DNA of 11,083 nt, from contig JAISDI010000049.1 in NCBI GenBank assembly GCA_031264895.1, positions 1 through 11,083 of the forward strand. Direction: 5' to 3'. The notes below the pieces were generated by a model that was not told where the DNA came from, searched no databases, and worked only from the letters and a program-made list of their open reading frames with translations. Source of the stretch: Endomicrobium sp. Lineage in GTDB: Bacteria; Elusimicrobiota; Endomicrobiia; Endomicrobiales; Endomicrobiaceae. This document shows, piece after piece, positions 1-5,948 of the stretch. Within the stretch, counting starts at the first letter, position 1. Every line of letters starts with the position of its first letter. The translations under genes were made by a program, and so were the position numbers.

Positions 1-269
1 AATTTTCCCAAATTCTCGGAATCTCTGTTAAACGTAAAAGTACTGGTTACCAACCCTGCGTAAACAAAAGGACTATTTACCGTACTTGAAGCAAAAGATA
101 AAGCAAGATCCTGCTGCTCTTTTATATTTTGTATTAACTGCAGCCCTTCGCTGTACTTAGCATTATCAAGATATCTTCTGTATACCGCAGTACCGGCTAA
201 AGAAAGAATCGACACAATGATTGTAGTTATCACGACTTCTACCAAAGTAAAACCTTTAATATTTTTCAT
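1..269 (-). CDS. Type IV pilin or pseudopilin, N-terminal part (runs off left edge)
   Basis: The 89 visible residues begin MKNIKGFTLVEVVITTIIV, a class III prepilin leader: short positively charged start, cleavage expected between Gly6 and Phe7, and Glu at position +5 of the mature protein. A hydrophobic helix of about 20 residues follows, then a polar region with a YRRYLDNAKYSEG stretch typical of the pilin alpha-1 C-terminal half. Such proteins are processed by prepilin peptidase (PilD) in the inner membrane and assembled into type IV pili or type II secretion pseudopili. The C-terminal part lies outside the window. The ATG at 267-269 follows GGTAGGG (274-280). It lies 14 nt beyond the terminator of the upstream pilin, with no room for its own promoter, so it is probably a lower-expressed minor pilin fed by read-through. 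Pilin family is clear; pilus versus pseudopilus role is not. Confidence 0.88.
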   Translation of the reverse strand, partial: MKNIKGFTLVEVVITTIIVSILSLAGTAVYRRYLDNAKYSEGLQLIQNIKEQQDLALSFASSTVNSPFVYAGLVTSTFTFNRDSENLGK

Positions 270-283
270 AATACCCTACCAAT

Positions 284-319
284 AAAAACAGCCCTTTGCT
301 GACGCAAAGGGCTGTTTTT
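284..319 (-). terminator. Strong intrinsic terminator between two pilin genes
   Basis: Perfect 16-bp stem (284-299 with 304-319) closed by a 4-nt loop (300-303). The core GCCCTTTGC/GCAAAGGGC is flanked by an A-tract on one side and a T-tract on the other, so it can act in both directions. On the minus strand it sits about 12 nt after the pilin stop codon, ending the 331-741 transcript. A second pilin starts 14 nt further on. Confidence 0.88.
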
Positions 320-330
320 GTTAAATTCGA

Positions 331-741
331 TTACTCGAGACCTGTAGCATACGTAGTTACTTGTCCGCTTTCTACAGCAAGTAATTCCAAAACGATACCA
401 TTTGCCGGACCGTCAGTCATGCCAGAAACAATTGCGGTAAATGCTTTGTCATTACCTACATCCTTATTCTCAACTTCATATGTGTTGAAATATTTGTTAG
501 ATCTTGAATCAACATCAAGCTCATAAACATAACTCGTTGGATCAACTTTAAAATAGTTACCAAATTCGGCATAATAAACTTTTTCTGAAGTTGCAATCGA
601 GCCTAAGAGAGCTTTAGCTTCAGTTGCTATGGCTTTCTTTGTGTATCCTCTGTAAATAGGTACTGCAACGATCGATAAAATACCGACAATAACGATAACG
701 ATGATCAACTCTACAAGTGTAAAACCTTTTGATTTTTTCAT
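331..741 (-). CDS. Type IV pilin-like protein (probable major pilin)
   Basis: 136 residues starting MKKSKGFTLVELIIVIVIVGIL. The prepilin peptidase site is after Gly6 (KG|FTLVE) with Glu at mature position +5, followed by one long hydrophobic helix to about residue 31 and a C-terminal globular part of about 100 residues. The mature protein would be about 130 residues, usual for small type IV pilins or GspG-like major pseudopilins. It has no cysteine, so the C-terminal disulfide loop of many PilA/PilE proteins is absent. AAGGAG (748-753) lies 6 nt before the ATG. Two promoter-like sequences, an extra perfect SD-like element upstream and a strong terminator immediately downstream suggest a highly expressed gene, hence major pilin (inference). 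No assembly ATPase, platform protein or prepilin peptidase gene is in the window. Confidence 0.9.
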   Translation of the reverse strand: MKKSKGFTLVELIIVIVIVGILSIVAVPIYRGYTKKAIATEAKALLGSIATSEKVYYAEFGNYFKVDPTSYVYELDVDSRSNKYFNTYEVENKDVGNDKAFTAIVSGMTDGPANGIVLELLAVESGQVTTYATGLE

Positions 742-787
742 GTGTTTCTCCTTTTTTTGTTTTTTACTTTCTCACTAGATTAAGGAT

Positions 788-799
788 TCACCTCCTTTC
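788..799 (-). promoter_or_regulatory. Extended Shine-Dalgarno-like element in the pilin leader, remote from the start codon
   Basis: On the minus strand this reads GAAAGGAGGTGA, complementary over 12 nt to the conserved 3' tail of bacterial 16S rRNA (TCACCTCCTTTC). It lies 46 nt upstream of the pilin ATG, which already has its own AAGGAG. No sensible ORF starts just after it: the nearest possibility is GTG-AAT-CCT-TAA, overlapping it. It resembles STAB-SD elements, which bind 30S subunits near an mRNA 5' end and stabilise the transcript, or a ribosome standby site. The sequence match is seen directly; the role is inferred. Confidence 0.55.
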
Positions 800-823
800 C
801 TAGTATATATTTAGTATGCGACA

Positions 824-852
824 AGTATATAATAATGCTACAGAAATTGCAA
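824..852 (-). promoter_or_regulatory. Proximal pilin promoter
   Basis: On the minus strand: TTGCAA (-35, 847-852), a 17-nt spacer, TATACT (-10, 824-829). Transcription would start near 816-818, about 20 nt before the extended SD element and about 75 nt before the pilin ATG. The -10 is one mismatch from consensus, the -35 two. Confidence 0.5.
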
Positions 853-925
853 TACTTTTCTTATTTTTTTAATTCTTTTGCATAATGTTTAAATGCAAAC
901 TTATAAAAAAGAACTTGCGTATAAA

Positions 926-954
926 ACTATAATGGCAATATCAAAAAATGTCAA
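926..954 (-). promoter_or_regulatory. Distal pilin promoter, near consensus
   Basis: On the minus strand: perfect TTGACA (949-954), a 17-nt spacer, TATAGT (926-931; one mismatch to TATAAT). The predicted start near 919 would give a leader of about 178 nt ahead of the pilin at 741. There is no other minus-strand gene between it and the pilin, so it is probably a second, tandem pilin promoter. Confidence 0.6.
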
Positions 955-983
955 TAGAAAAAACAAACCTTTACATTCGCCGA

Positions 984-1017
984 CAAAATCATTTTGAGCA
1001 CATATGCATATTTGTGT
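984..1017. repeat. Two small palindromic sites between the envelope operon and the pilin promoters
   Basis: CAAAATCATTTTG (984-996) is a 6-bp inverted repeat around one base. An imperfect palindrome centred on ATATGCATAT follows (about 1000-1017). They lie upstream of the distal pilin promoter and downstream of the 1038-1283 gene. They could be regulator sites; they do not look like an intrinsic terminator because no T-run follows. I see no clear terminator for the long minus-strand operon in this gap. Confidence 0.25.
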
Positions 1018-1037
1018 ACAATACAATATATATAGTG

Positions 1038-1283
1038 CTAAATATTCACAAACTTTGCTTTTACGCCTTCAACTTGTTCCAGTTTTGCAATTAAATCATT
1101 TATATCTTTATCGCCGGCTTCAAGACGAAGAATAATTAGTCCGGCGTCGCAGCATTGGCCTTCGGCGTTTTCGTGGAGGCCGAGCCTCGTTTTGATCATG
1201 CAGCCGGCTTGGGTAAGAATCTGCTGTACGGTTACGGCTGTATCTTTTCTTTTTGCAACGGACAAAATTAAAATGTTTGCCAT
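1038..1283 (-). CDS. TM1266-family small ACT-fold protein (putative iron-only hydrogenase system regulator)
   Basis: 81 residues with the alternating strand/helix pattern of a single ACT-like domain: MANILILSVAKRK (strand 1), a helix TAVTVQQILTQAG, a central MIKTRLGLHE segment, GLIILRLEAG (strand), the helix INDLIAKLEQVEGV and a final strand KAKFVNI. The RLGLHE segment followed by a hydrophobic strand and a helix ending in GV is what I recall of the TM1266 family, annotated as putative iron-only hydrogenase system regulators and usually found in anaerobes with [FeFe] hydrogenase maturation genes. Its biochemical role is not established. It is the last gene of the minus-strand run: its ATG lies 1 nt after the deacetylase stop codon and its SD (AGGAGG) lies inside the end of that gene, so the two are probably translationally linked. 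No hydrogenase gene is in the window. Another ACT or NikR-like regulator is possible. Confidence 0.7.
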   Translation of the reverse strand: MANILILSVAKRKDTAVTVQQILTQAGCMIKTRLGLHENAEGQCCDAGLIILRLEAGDKDINDLIAKLEQVEGVKAKFVNI

Positions 1284-1284
1284 T

Positions 1285-1977
1285 TCAGGCCTCCTCTTTT
1301 TCTAATTCCCGTTTTATATCCAGCAATTCGCCTACGGTAACAATTTCATAACCTTTTTCTTTAAGTTTATCTATGAAATCCGCAAGAATGTTAACGGATT
1401 TCGTGTTTGAATCGTGCATAAGAAAAATTGCGCCGCTTTTTATTGCGCCGACATATTTTTCATACATTTCTTCGTCTGTAAGCTCCGTGTTCCAGTCGCA
1501 TCCGAAATACCAGTTTATTACGTAATATCCGTTTTCTTTTGCAATTTGTATTGCGTCGCGTTTTGCATACCCGTGAGGATAACGCACAAGATAAGGTTTT
1601 ACTCCGGCAGCTTTTTCTATTATTTCTTCAGCCTTTAAAAGTTCGTCTTTTATCTTTTCGGCTTTGTCTTCACCTTCATATTTGAAGAAATTGACGTGAT
1701 CGTAAGTATGACTTGCTATTTCATGGCCTTCTTCGGCAACTTTCTTTGCCGTTGCGGGCTTCTTTGCAGCTCTGCTGCCGAGCATAAAAAAAGTGGCTTT
1801 GACATTTTTCTCTTTTAATATCGCAAGAATTTTATCCGTCGTTTTTCCCGGCCCGTCGTCAAAAGTCAGCGCGACTTTTTTCGATTTTTCCGTTCCTTCG
1901 GCATAAAAAACTTTATTTTCCGCAATACAGAGCGTAAAACAAAAAAATACAATGGTAAAAAGCAAAACTTTCCTCAT
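1285..1977 (-). CDS. Secreted polysaccharide deacetylase (NodB domain, CE4)
   Basis: 230 residues. All CE4 motifs are visible: TFDDGPG (38-44; Asp40 as base, Asp41 as metal ligand), SHTYDH (His90 and His94 as metal ligands), RYPHG (132-136), the DW pair at 161-162 and LMHD (186-189, His188). These enzymes remove N-acetyl groups from amino sugars in peptidoglycan, chitin-like or exopolysaccharide chains, using a divalent metal. A hydrophobic N-terminus (residues 4-19) ending in CIA|EN looks like a signal peptide with no proper lipobox, so a periplasmic or exported enzyme is expected. The domain begins soon after the signal and fills the protein, as in PdaA/PgdA catalytic domains. Its ATG overlaps the stop of the upstream permease by 4 nt (ATGA), with AAGGA 7 nt before it. 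The substrate cannot be read from sequence. Confidence 0.92.
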   Translation of the reverse strand: MRKVLLFTIVFFCFTLCIAENKVFYAEGTEKSKKVALTFDDGPGKTTDKILAILKEKNVKATFFMLGSRAAKKPATAKKVAEEGHEIASHTYDHVNFFKYEGEDKAEKIKDELLKAEEIIEKAAGVKPYLVRYPHGYAKRDAIQIAKENGYYVINWYFGCDWNTELTDEEMYEKYVGAIKSGAIFLMHDSNTKSVNILADFIDKLKEKGYEIVTVGELLDIKRELEKEEA

Positions 1978-3593
1978 TTCTCTATCCTTTTAAGCGCATT
2001 GTATCCTGCTCCTAAAATGATAACAAAGAAAATCAGGTCAATCAATATCAGAGCGGCTCCGTATTGCGTAAAAACCGCAGCATTATATCTCTTTAAATAA
2101 AAAAGTCTTAGCGGCTGCATTATTATAAGTATATTTACTATTATCATAAAAAACGAAAAAAGCATAAAAACAAGCCCGCCCAGCGAAGACTCTATCTGCG
2201 GAATGTTAGAATAATTGAATTTCGGGAGAATCGCGCCTATAGATACGGCGCTGCAGCTTATAAGGAAGGACATTGCCGCCGTTGCAGCAATCGTTAAAAT
2301 AAAAACGGGCATTGAAATTCCCATCATATAATTTGTCGCAAACATCAGTATCATAGATACCGTAAAAACCGGCGCGCTGCCAAAAATTACCTTTTCAATA
2401 AAAAGTTTTAGCCTGCTAACCGGGCTTGTGAGCAAAAACCAGAAACTTTCACCTTCAAGGCTTATAAGAGGAAATGCAAGCCTCAAAGAAGCGGCGGTTG
2501 CAACAAACCATACAAGAGCGCAGTTTACCAAAGACATTGTATTGTGCATTTTTACGGTTTCAAAAGACAGTTTGTACATACTGAAGAGGTAAACCAAAAC
2601 TATAGACGCAAGTATTAAAACCTGCGACCACTGGTTTGAATCTCTTATAAAAACTTTTACGTCTTTGTGAAAAATCGCAAGAACGGGGCTTCTTTTGACA
2701 AAAGATTTCTTTTTTATGTCGGAAGAAGCAAAAGCCTGTCCTTCGTTTAATCCTTCCATATAATATTTTTTTGCAAGAAATTTTATGACAAACCATAAAA
2801 AAACCGCCGCGAAAAAAAGCAGTCCCGCATATAAAAAAATTCTGCCGTAATCTTTTGATATAAGTCCGGTAACCGCAGAAGTATACCACCAGGAAGGCAA
2901 AAATTTTGCCGTAGGCGCGTCCAAGTATCCCAAATATTGCGAAAGAAGCTCAAATCCTTCCGAACTTACGAATTTTTCCGGCTGTATAAGCCTTACGAAA
3001 ACCAAAACGAAAGTAAAAAATACCATGCCTATGATAAAAATCAAATTTCTTATTTTTGCCGCAGGGAAAAAACGCATTATGACGACGGTAAAACCTACCC
3101 CAAGAAAACTTGCGCACGCAAGAAAAGGAAAAGCAAAAACCGTAGATAAAACGTAAAACCAAATATCCGCATTTTTTACTATTCCCAAAGCCGACATGAA
3201 AGGAATAAGAGCGGCAAAAACCATCCACGAAGCGTAAAAAGAAGAGTTGGCGGCTTTAAAAGAAAAGATGTCTCCGGTCTTTATCGGGGAAGTCAAAAGC
3301 CACTTTATGTCCCTGCCGAAATATACCGCCGAAAAAGAAACTATAACTGAGGAAAGAGCGGTCATCAAAAAAGCGGTAATAAAGATTAACGCCATAAGTT
3401 TATTGACTATCAGAGGGCCTGCTACTGCGACGGAATTGATATATTTCAAAAATGCGTATGAAGCGCCGAAAATAATAAAAACTATATTTATTCCTATAAA
3501 TATAAAAATTGCCGCTTTAAAATCATCTTTAAATTTTAAAGAATTCACGCGGTTTACAAACGAAAGAACTGAAATTTTTATAAGGTAACGCAT
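1974..3593 (-). CDS. ABC transporter permease, 12 transmembrane segments
   Basis: 539 residues, strongly hydrophobic. I count about twelve membrane segments in two sets of six, roughly 27-50, 66-92, 117-137, 144-170, 183-203 and 250-272, then 323-343, 350-375, 403-424, 427-455, 468-491 and 510-533. A charged cytoplasmic loop of about 50 residues joins the halves. The layout suggests a fused pair of ABC-2-type exporter permease modules. Its start overlaps the ATPase stop by 1 nt (TAATG), with GGAAG at proper spacing, so the two are almost certainly one transporter. The substrate is unknown; the neighbouring lipid kinase and polysaccharide deacetylase suggest an envelope component (inference). 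I do not recognise a named subfamily. Confidence 0.85.
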   Translation of the reverse strand: MRYLIKISVLSFVNRVNSLKFKDDFKAAIFIFIGINIVFIIFGASYAFLKYINSVAVAGPLIVNKLMALIFITAFLMTALSSVIVSFSAVYFGRDIKWLLTSPIKTGDIFSFKAANSSFYASWMVFAALIPFMSALGIVKNADIWFYVLSTVFAFPFLACASFLGVGFTVVIMRFFPAAKIRNLIFIIGMVFFTFVLVFVRLIQPEKFVSSEGFELLSQYLGYLDAPTAKFLPSWWYTSAVTGLISKDYGRIFLYAGLLFFAAVFLWFVIKFLAKKYYMEGLNEGQAFASSDIKKKSFVKRSPVLAIFHKDVKVFIRDSNQWSQVLILASIVLVYLFSMYKLSFETVKMHNTMSLVNCALVWFVATAASLRLAFPLISLEGESFWFLLTSPVSRLKLFIEKVIFGSAPVFTVSMILMFATNYMMGISMPVFILTIAATAAMSFLISCSAVSIGAILPKFNYSNIPQIESSLGGLVFMLFSFFMIIVNILIIMQPLRLFYLKRYNAAVFTQYGAALILIDLIFFVIILGAGYNALKRIEK

Positions 3594-4357
3594 TAGATAT
3601 CTTCCGGCAAAACCGCGCCGTTAACGGCTCCGGTAAGGCGCAGATAAATCGATTCCAGATCCGAGCCTGATCCGTCTTTTTTGCGCAAATTTTCGAAAGT
3701 GTCCAGCTCAAGAATTTTCCCGTCGTTGACTATACATATTCTGTCTGCAAGTTTTTGCGCTATTTCCAGAACGTGCGTACACATAAATATTGTAGTCCCC
3801 TGCTTTGAAAGTTTAACGAAAAGATCTTTGACTATTCTGGCGCTTTTAGGGTCAAGCCCGACAAGCGGTTCGTCTAAAAACATAATTTCCGGCTTATGCA
3901 GCAAAACGCCCGAAATGACGAGTTTTTGTTTCATTCCGTGCGAAAAAGAATCGATTATTTCGCCCGCTCTGTCGCCTATTTCAAACATTTCCAAAAGCTC
4001 GTCGATCATTTTTTTTTGACGGCCGGAGGGAACTTTGTAAATATCGCCTACGGTTCTCATGTATTCGAATGCCGTAAGATACGGATAAACGTAGGGCTGA
4101 TCCGGTACAAAACCTATTTTTTCTTTTATCAAGTCAATGTCTTTTACAATGTCCATGCCCAGAATGTTTACATGTCCCGAACTTGGCTTTAAAAGTCCCG
4201 TTAAAACTTTTACGGTCGTAGTTTTGCCGGCTCCGTTAGGCCCGAGAAAAGCAAAAATTTCGCCTTTTTTAATGTCAAAACTTATGCCGTCCAAAGCTTT
4301 AAAATCTCCGTATTTTTTTACAAGATCACGCACCTCTGCGGCATTTACGCTGCCCAT
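3593..4357 (-). CDS. ABC transporter ATP-binding protein (ABC-2 exporter type)
   Basis: 254 residues with a complete nucleotide-binding domain: Walker A GPNGAGKT (39-46), Q-loop Gln87 in VPDQPYVYPYLTA, signature SFSHGMKQK (137-145; the SHGMKQ form of LSGGQ common in CcmA/NatA-like ATPases), Walker B IMFLDEP (158-164), D-loop GLDP (167-170) and switch His195. It energises export by the adjacent permease. The ATG overlaps the end of the upstream kinase gene by 13 nt; GGAG lies 7 nt before it, supporting this start. A C-terminal extension of about 40 residues after the NBD is normal for this family. Cargo unknown. Confidence 0.95.
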   Translation of the reverse strand: MGSVNAAEVRDLVKKYGDFKALDGISFDIKKGEIFAFLGPNGAGKTTTVKVLTGLLKPSSGHVNILGMDIVKDIDLIKEKIGFVPDQPYVYPYLTAFEYMRTVGDIYKVPSGRQKKMIDELLEMFEIGDRAGEIIDSFSHGMKQKLVISGVLLHKPEIMFLDEPLVGLDPKSARIVKDLFVKLSKQGTTIFMCTHVLEIAQKLADRICIVNDGKILELDTFENLRKKDGSGSDLESIYLRLTGAVNGAVLPEDI

Positions 4358-4938
4358 ATCATTACTCCGCTAAGCAGCGTGAGCAAGCCTGCATTTAATA
4401 TCTGCATCCAGAAATTATCGTTAATAGGCCAAGGTACTGCTTCCACTATGGTCGCGATCAAAGCGCCCAAAAAAGCAAATTTCCAGTTAAATAAAAAAAG
4501 TCCTGCGGCAAAACACGCTATAAAACAGGCTATGCTTCCCTCAAGGCTTTTGCCTGCAAAAGTCTTATGTCTGCCAAACGTCTTGCCTGCGATTGCCGCT
4601 AAAGAATCGCCGAAAGAAAGATATAAAAAGCTGCCCATAACCATATACTTGTTATCAAAAAGTAAAACGGCTATCAAAGCGCCGGACAGCGTTCCTATAA
4701 GTCCGCTTATTTTTTTTGCTTCTTCTTCACGGTAAAAACCTTTAAAATATTTACAAAAAAATTCATTGCACGCTGGAATGTTAAATCTTAAAGTTTCAAG
4801 CAAAGCCACGACCGTAAGCGCTATAGCCAGACCCCATACGACGGTAGATTTTGAGAGATACCAGTATCCGAACACGTAAATCAAAGACAACAAGTGAAAC
4901 CCTTTTCTTTTAAACTCATCTTTTGGAAACTTTACCAT
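4345..4938 (-). CDS. Diacylglycerol/polyprenol kinase family membrane protein (SEC59/DGK1/phytol-kinase-like)
   Basis: 197 residues, six or seven membrane segments. Family hallmarks in order: KRKGFHLLSLIY near the N-terminus, ETLRF (48-52), GDSLAAIAGKTFGRHK (110-125), GKSLEGS (129-135) and VEAVPWPINDN (165-175). Members transfer phosphate, typically from CTP, to a lipid alcohol such as dolichol, phytol or diacylglycerol. Bacterial members are small like this one and their lipid substrate is mostly undetermined. The gene sits between an M50-like membrane protein and an ABC exporter, which fits lipid-carrier or phospholipid recycling in the inner membrane (inference). The ATG at 4936-4938 has only a modest AGGGG about 10 nt upstream. 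It begins 21 nt after the preceding stop. Confidence 0.85.
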   Translation of the reverse strand: MVKFPKDEFKRKGFHLLSLIYVFGYWYLSKSTVVWGLAIALTVVALLETLRFNIPACNEFFCKYFKGFYREEEAKKISGLIGTLSGALIAVLLFDNKYMVMGSFLYLSFGDSLAAIAGKTFGRHKTFAGKSLEGSIACFIACFAAGLFLFNWKFAFLGALIATIVEAVPWPINDNFWMQILNAGLLTLLSGVMIWAA

Positions 4939-4959
4939 TTTAAACTGACCCCTGTTTTT

Positions 4960-5646
4960 TTAAGTTTTTTGAAATGCCGTAACTATCTGCAATATTGCCT
5001 CGTAAAGAAACATATATGAAGATACGATATTATCATACATTTCGCGGTAAAGATTTGTCAGATTGATTTCATCCGGAAAAACCAAAACCGTAAGAAGCGA
5101 AAAAACGACTACATTGACGGCAATTATAAGAATATACGAAAAGAATACGCCGTAAACTTTTAAATCCGGCTGTCCTATGTTTATTATGTATATTGTCAAA
5201 GCAATATGAAAAGCTATGGAAATGCCCGCAAAGAAAAGAAAGTACGAATATAAAAGCGTTATGTCCATAACCCAGCCGAGAAATAAATATATAACTATGA
5301 TTGCAAAAGTATATATCGGGAAAAAATAAGGCGCAAGGGTTATCCAGATATTATCTTTTGTCAAAACGACGTGTCCCGACTCTTTTCCGACTTTAAATTT
5401 CTTTACTTTTGCGCCGCTTAAAATGCCCGCAAAAGCGTGCGTGAGTTCATGACCGAAAACATAAGTGCGCATGGGCTTGAAAAAAGCTATCTGAAATGCG
5501 CCATAACAAAAAATCCCCGCCCAAAAAGGAATATGCGCATTTGCGCCCGAACCCGCAAAATCCAAAAAATTTTTAATTAAAGTATATGCCGCCGACGCAA
5601 CAAGCGGAACGGATAAAAATGCCGTAAAATTTCGTATAAATTTCAT
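4960..5646 (-). CDS. M50-like membrane metalloprotease homologue (HELTH motif)
   Basis: 228 residues from the chosen ATG. The zinc-protease signature GHELTH (His66, Glu67, His70) lies just after membrane segment 2 and is followed by AFAGILSGAKVKKFKV, as in site-2-protease-like M50 proteins; LAPYFFP and three or four further membrane segments follow. The usual third-ligand motif (NPxxDG) is not obvious; the best candidate is Asp161 in IGQPDLKVYG. It may therefore be a divergent active protease or an inactive relative. It is the first gene of the minus-strand operon. Start choice: the frame extends 6 codons upstream to a TTG at 5664, but neither start has a strong SD; the ATG at 5646 has a weak GCGGA before it and gives a normal short cytoplasmic start. 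The family call is fair, the activity uncertain. Confidence 0.7.
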   Translation of the reverse strand: MKFIRNFTAFLSVPLVASAAYTLIKNFLDFAGSGANAHIPFWAGIFCYGAFQIAFFKPMRTYVFGHELTHAFAGILSGAKVKKFKVGKESGHVVLTKDNIWITLAPYFFPIYTFAIIVIYLFLGWVMDITLLYSYFLFFAGISIAFHIALTIYIINIGQPDLKVYGVFFSYILIIAVNVVVFSLLTVLVFPDEINLTNLYREMYDNIVSSYMFLYEAILQIVTAFQKT

Positions 5647-5681
5647 TTTATGATTTTTCCGCAAATAAAAAATACAGCTAT

Positions 5682-5695
5682 GGCGTGTTCACGCC
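5682..5695. repeat. Short inverted repeat upstream of the envelope operon
   Basis: GGCGTG-TT-CACGCC, a GC-rich 6-bp inverted repeat in an otherwise very AT-rich gap, 36 nt upstream of the first operon ATG. It could be an operator or a leader hairpin. I could not identify a convincing -35/-10 pair for the operon around it. Confidence 0.4.
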
Positions 5696-5884
5696 CTGAA
5701 AGATTTTATCTAATTAAAAAACTAAAAAAAAGTCCTTTGATTTTGATGATAACCATTTGATTTTATAATAGCAAACATACCTGTACCGTTCAGTTTTTAA
5801 AATATTTATTAAATTTTATTTTACAATGCTTTACGGAAATTATACGTCGATAAAAATTCTATAGTTTCTATTCGGGTTTTGCAT

Positions 5885-5890
5885 TATAAT
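5885..5890 (+). promoter_or_regulatory. Candidate -10 box upstream of the unknown secreted protein gene
   Basis: A perfect TATAAT, but no good -35 at 16-18 nt. A similar box, TATAAT at 5764-5769, lies in the same gap, and both are followed by AGCAAA. A start 8 nt after 5890 would fall on the A of the ATG at 5898. This is a suggestion only. Confidence 0.35.
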
Positions 5891-5897
5891 AGCAAAA

Positions 5898-5948
5898 ATG
5901 TACGCGCGCTTATATGTTTTAATTTTTACTTTTAAGATTATGAAATGA
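5898..5948 (+). CDS. Possible 16-codon leader peptide overlapping the next gene's start
   Basis: ATG at 5898 opens a 16-codon frame (MYARLYVLIFTFKIMK) whose TGA (5946-5948) overlaps the ATG at 5945 in the ATGA arrangement of translational coupling. The downstream gene has no visible Shine-Dalgarno sequence, so coupling would explain its translation. No SD precedes this ATG either, and the nearest TATAAT would place the transcript start on the ATG itself (leaderless). The frame is short enough to occur by chance. Confidence 0.25.
   Translation: MYARLYVLIFTFKIMK

Noticed and set aside
782..800. Plus-strand similarity to the 3' end of 16S rRNA
   Set aside because: Only about 12-16 nt match and no upstream 16S sequence is present, so it is not an rRNA fragment. 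It is better explained as an SD-like element on the minus strand.
3247..3588. Plus-strand open frame of 113 codons inside the permease gene
   Set aside because: It is antisense to a well supported membrane protein with an ABC partner, and has no domain or start signal of its own.
3681..4192. Plus-strand open frames opposite the ABC ATPase
   Set aside because: They mirror conserved ATPase motifs on the other strand and have no recognisable product.
5868..5890. Sigma54 promoter around TTGCA at 5879
   Set aside because: There is no TGGC element at the required distance upstream.
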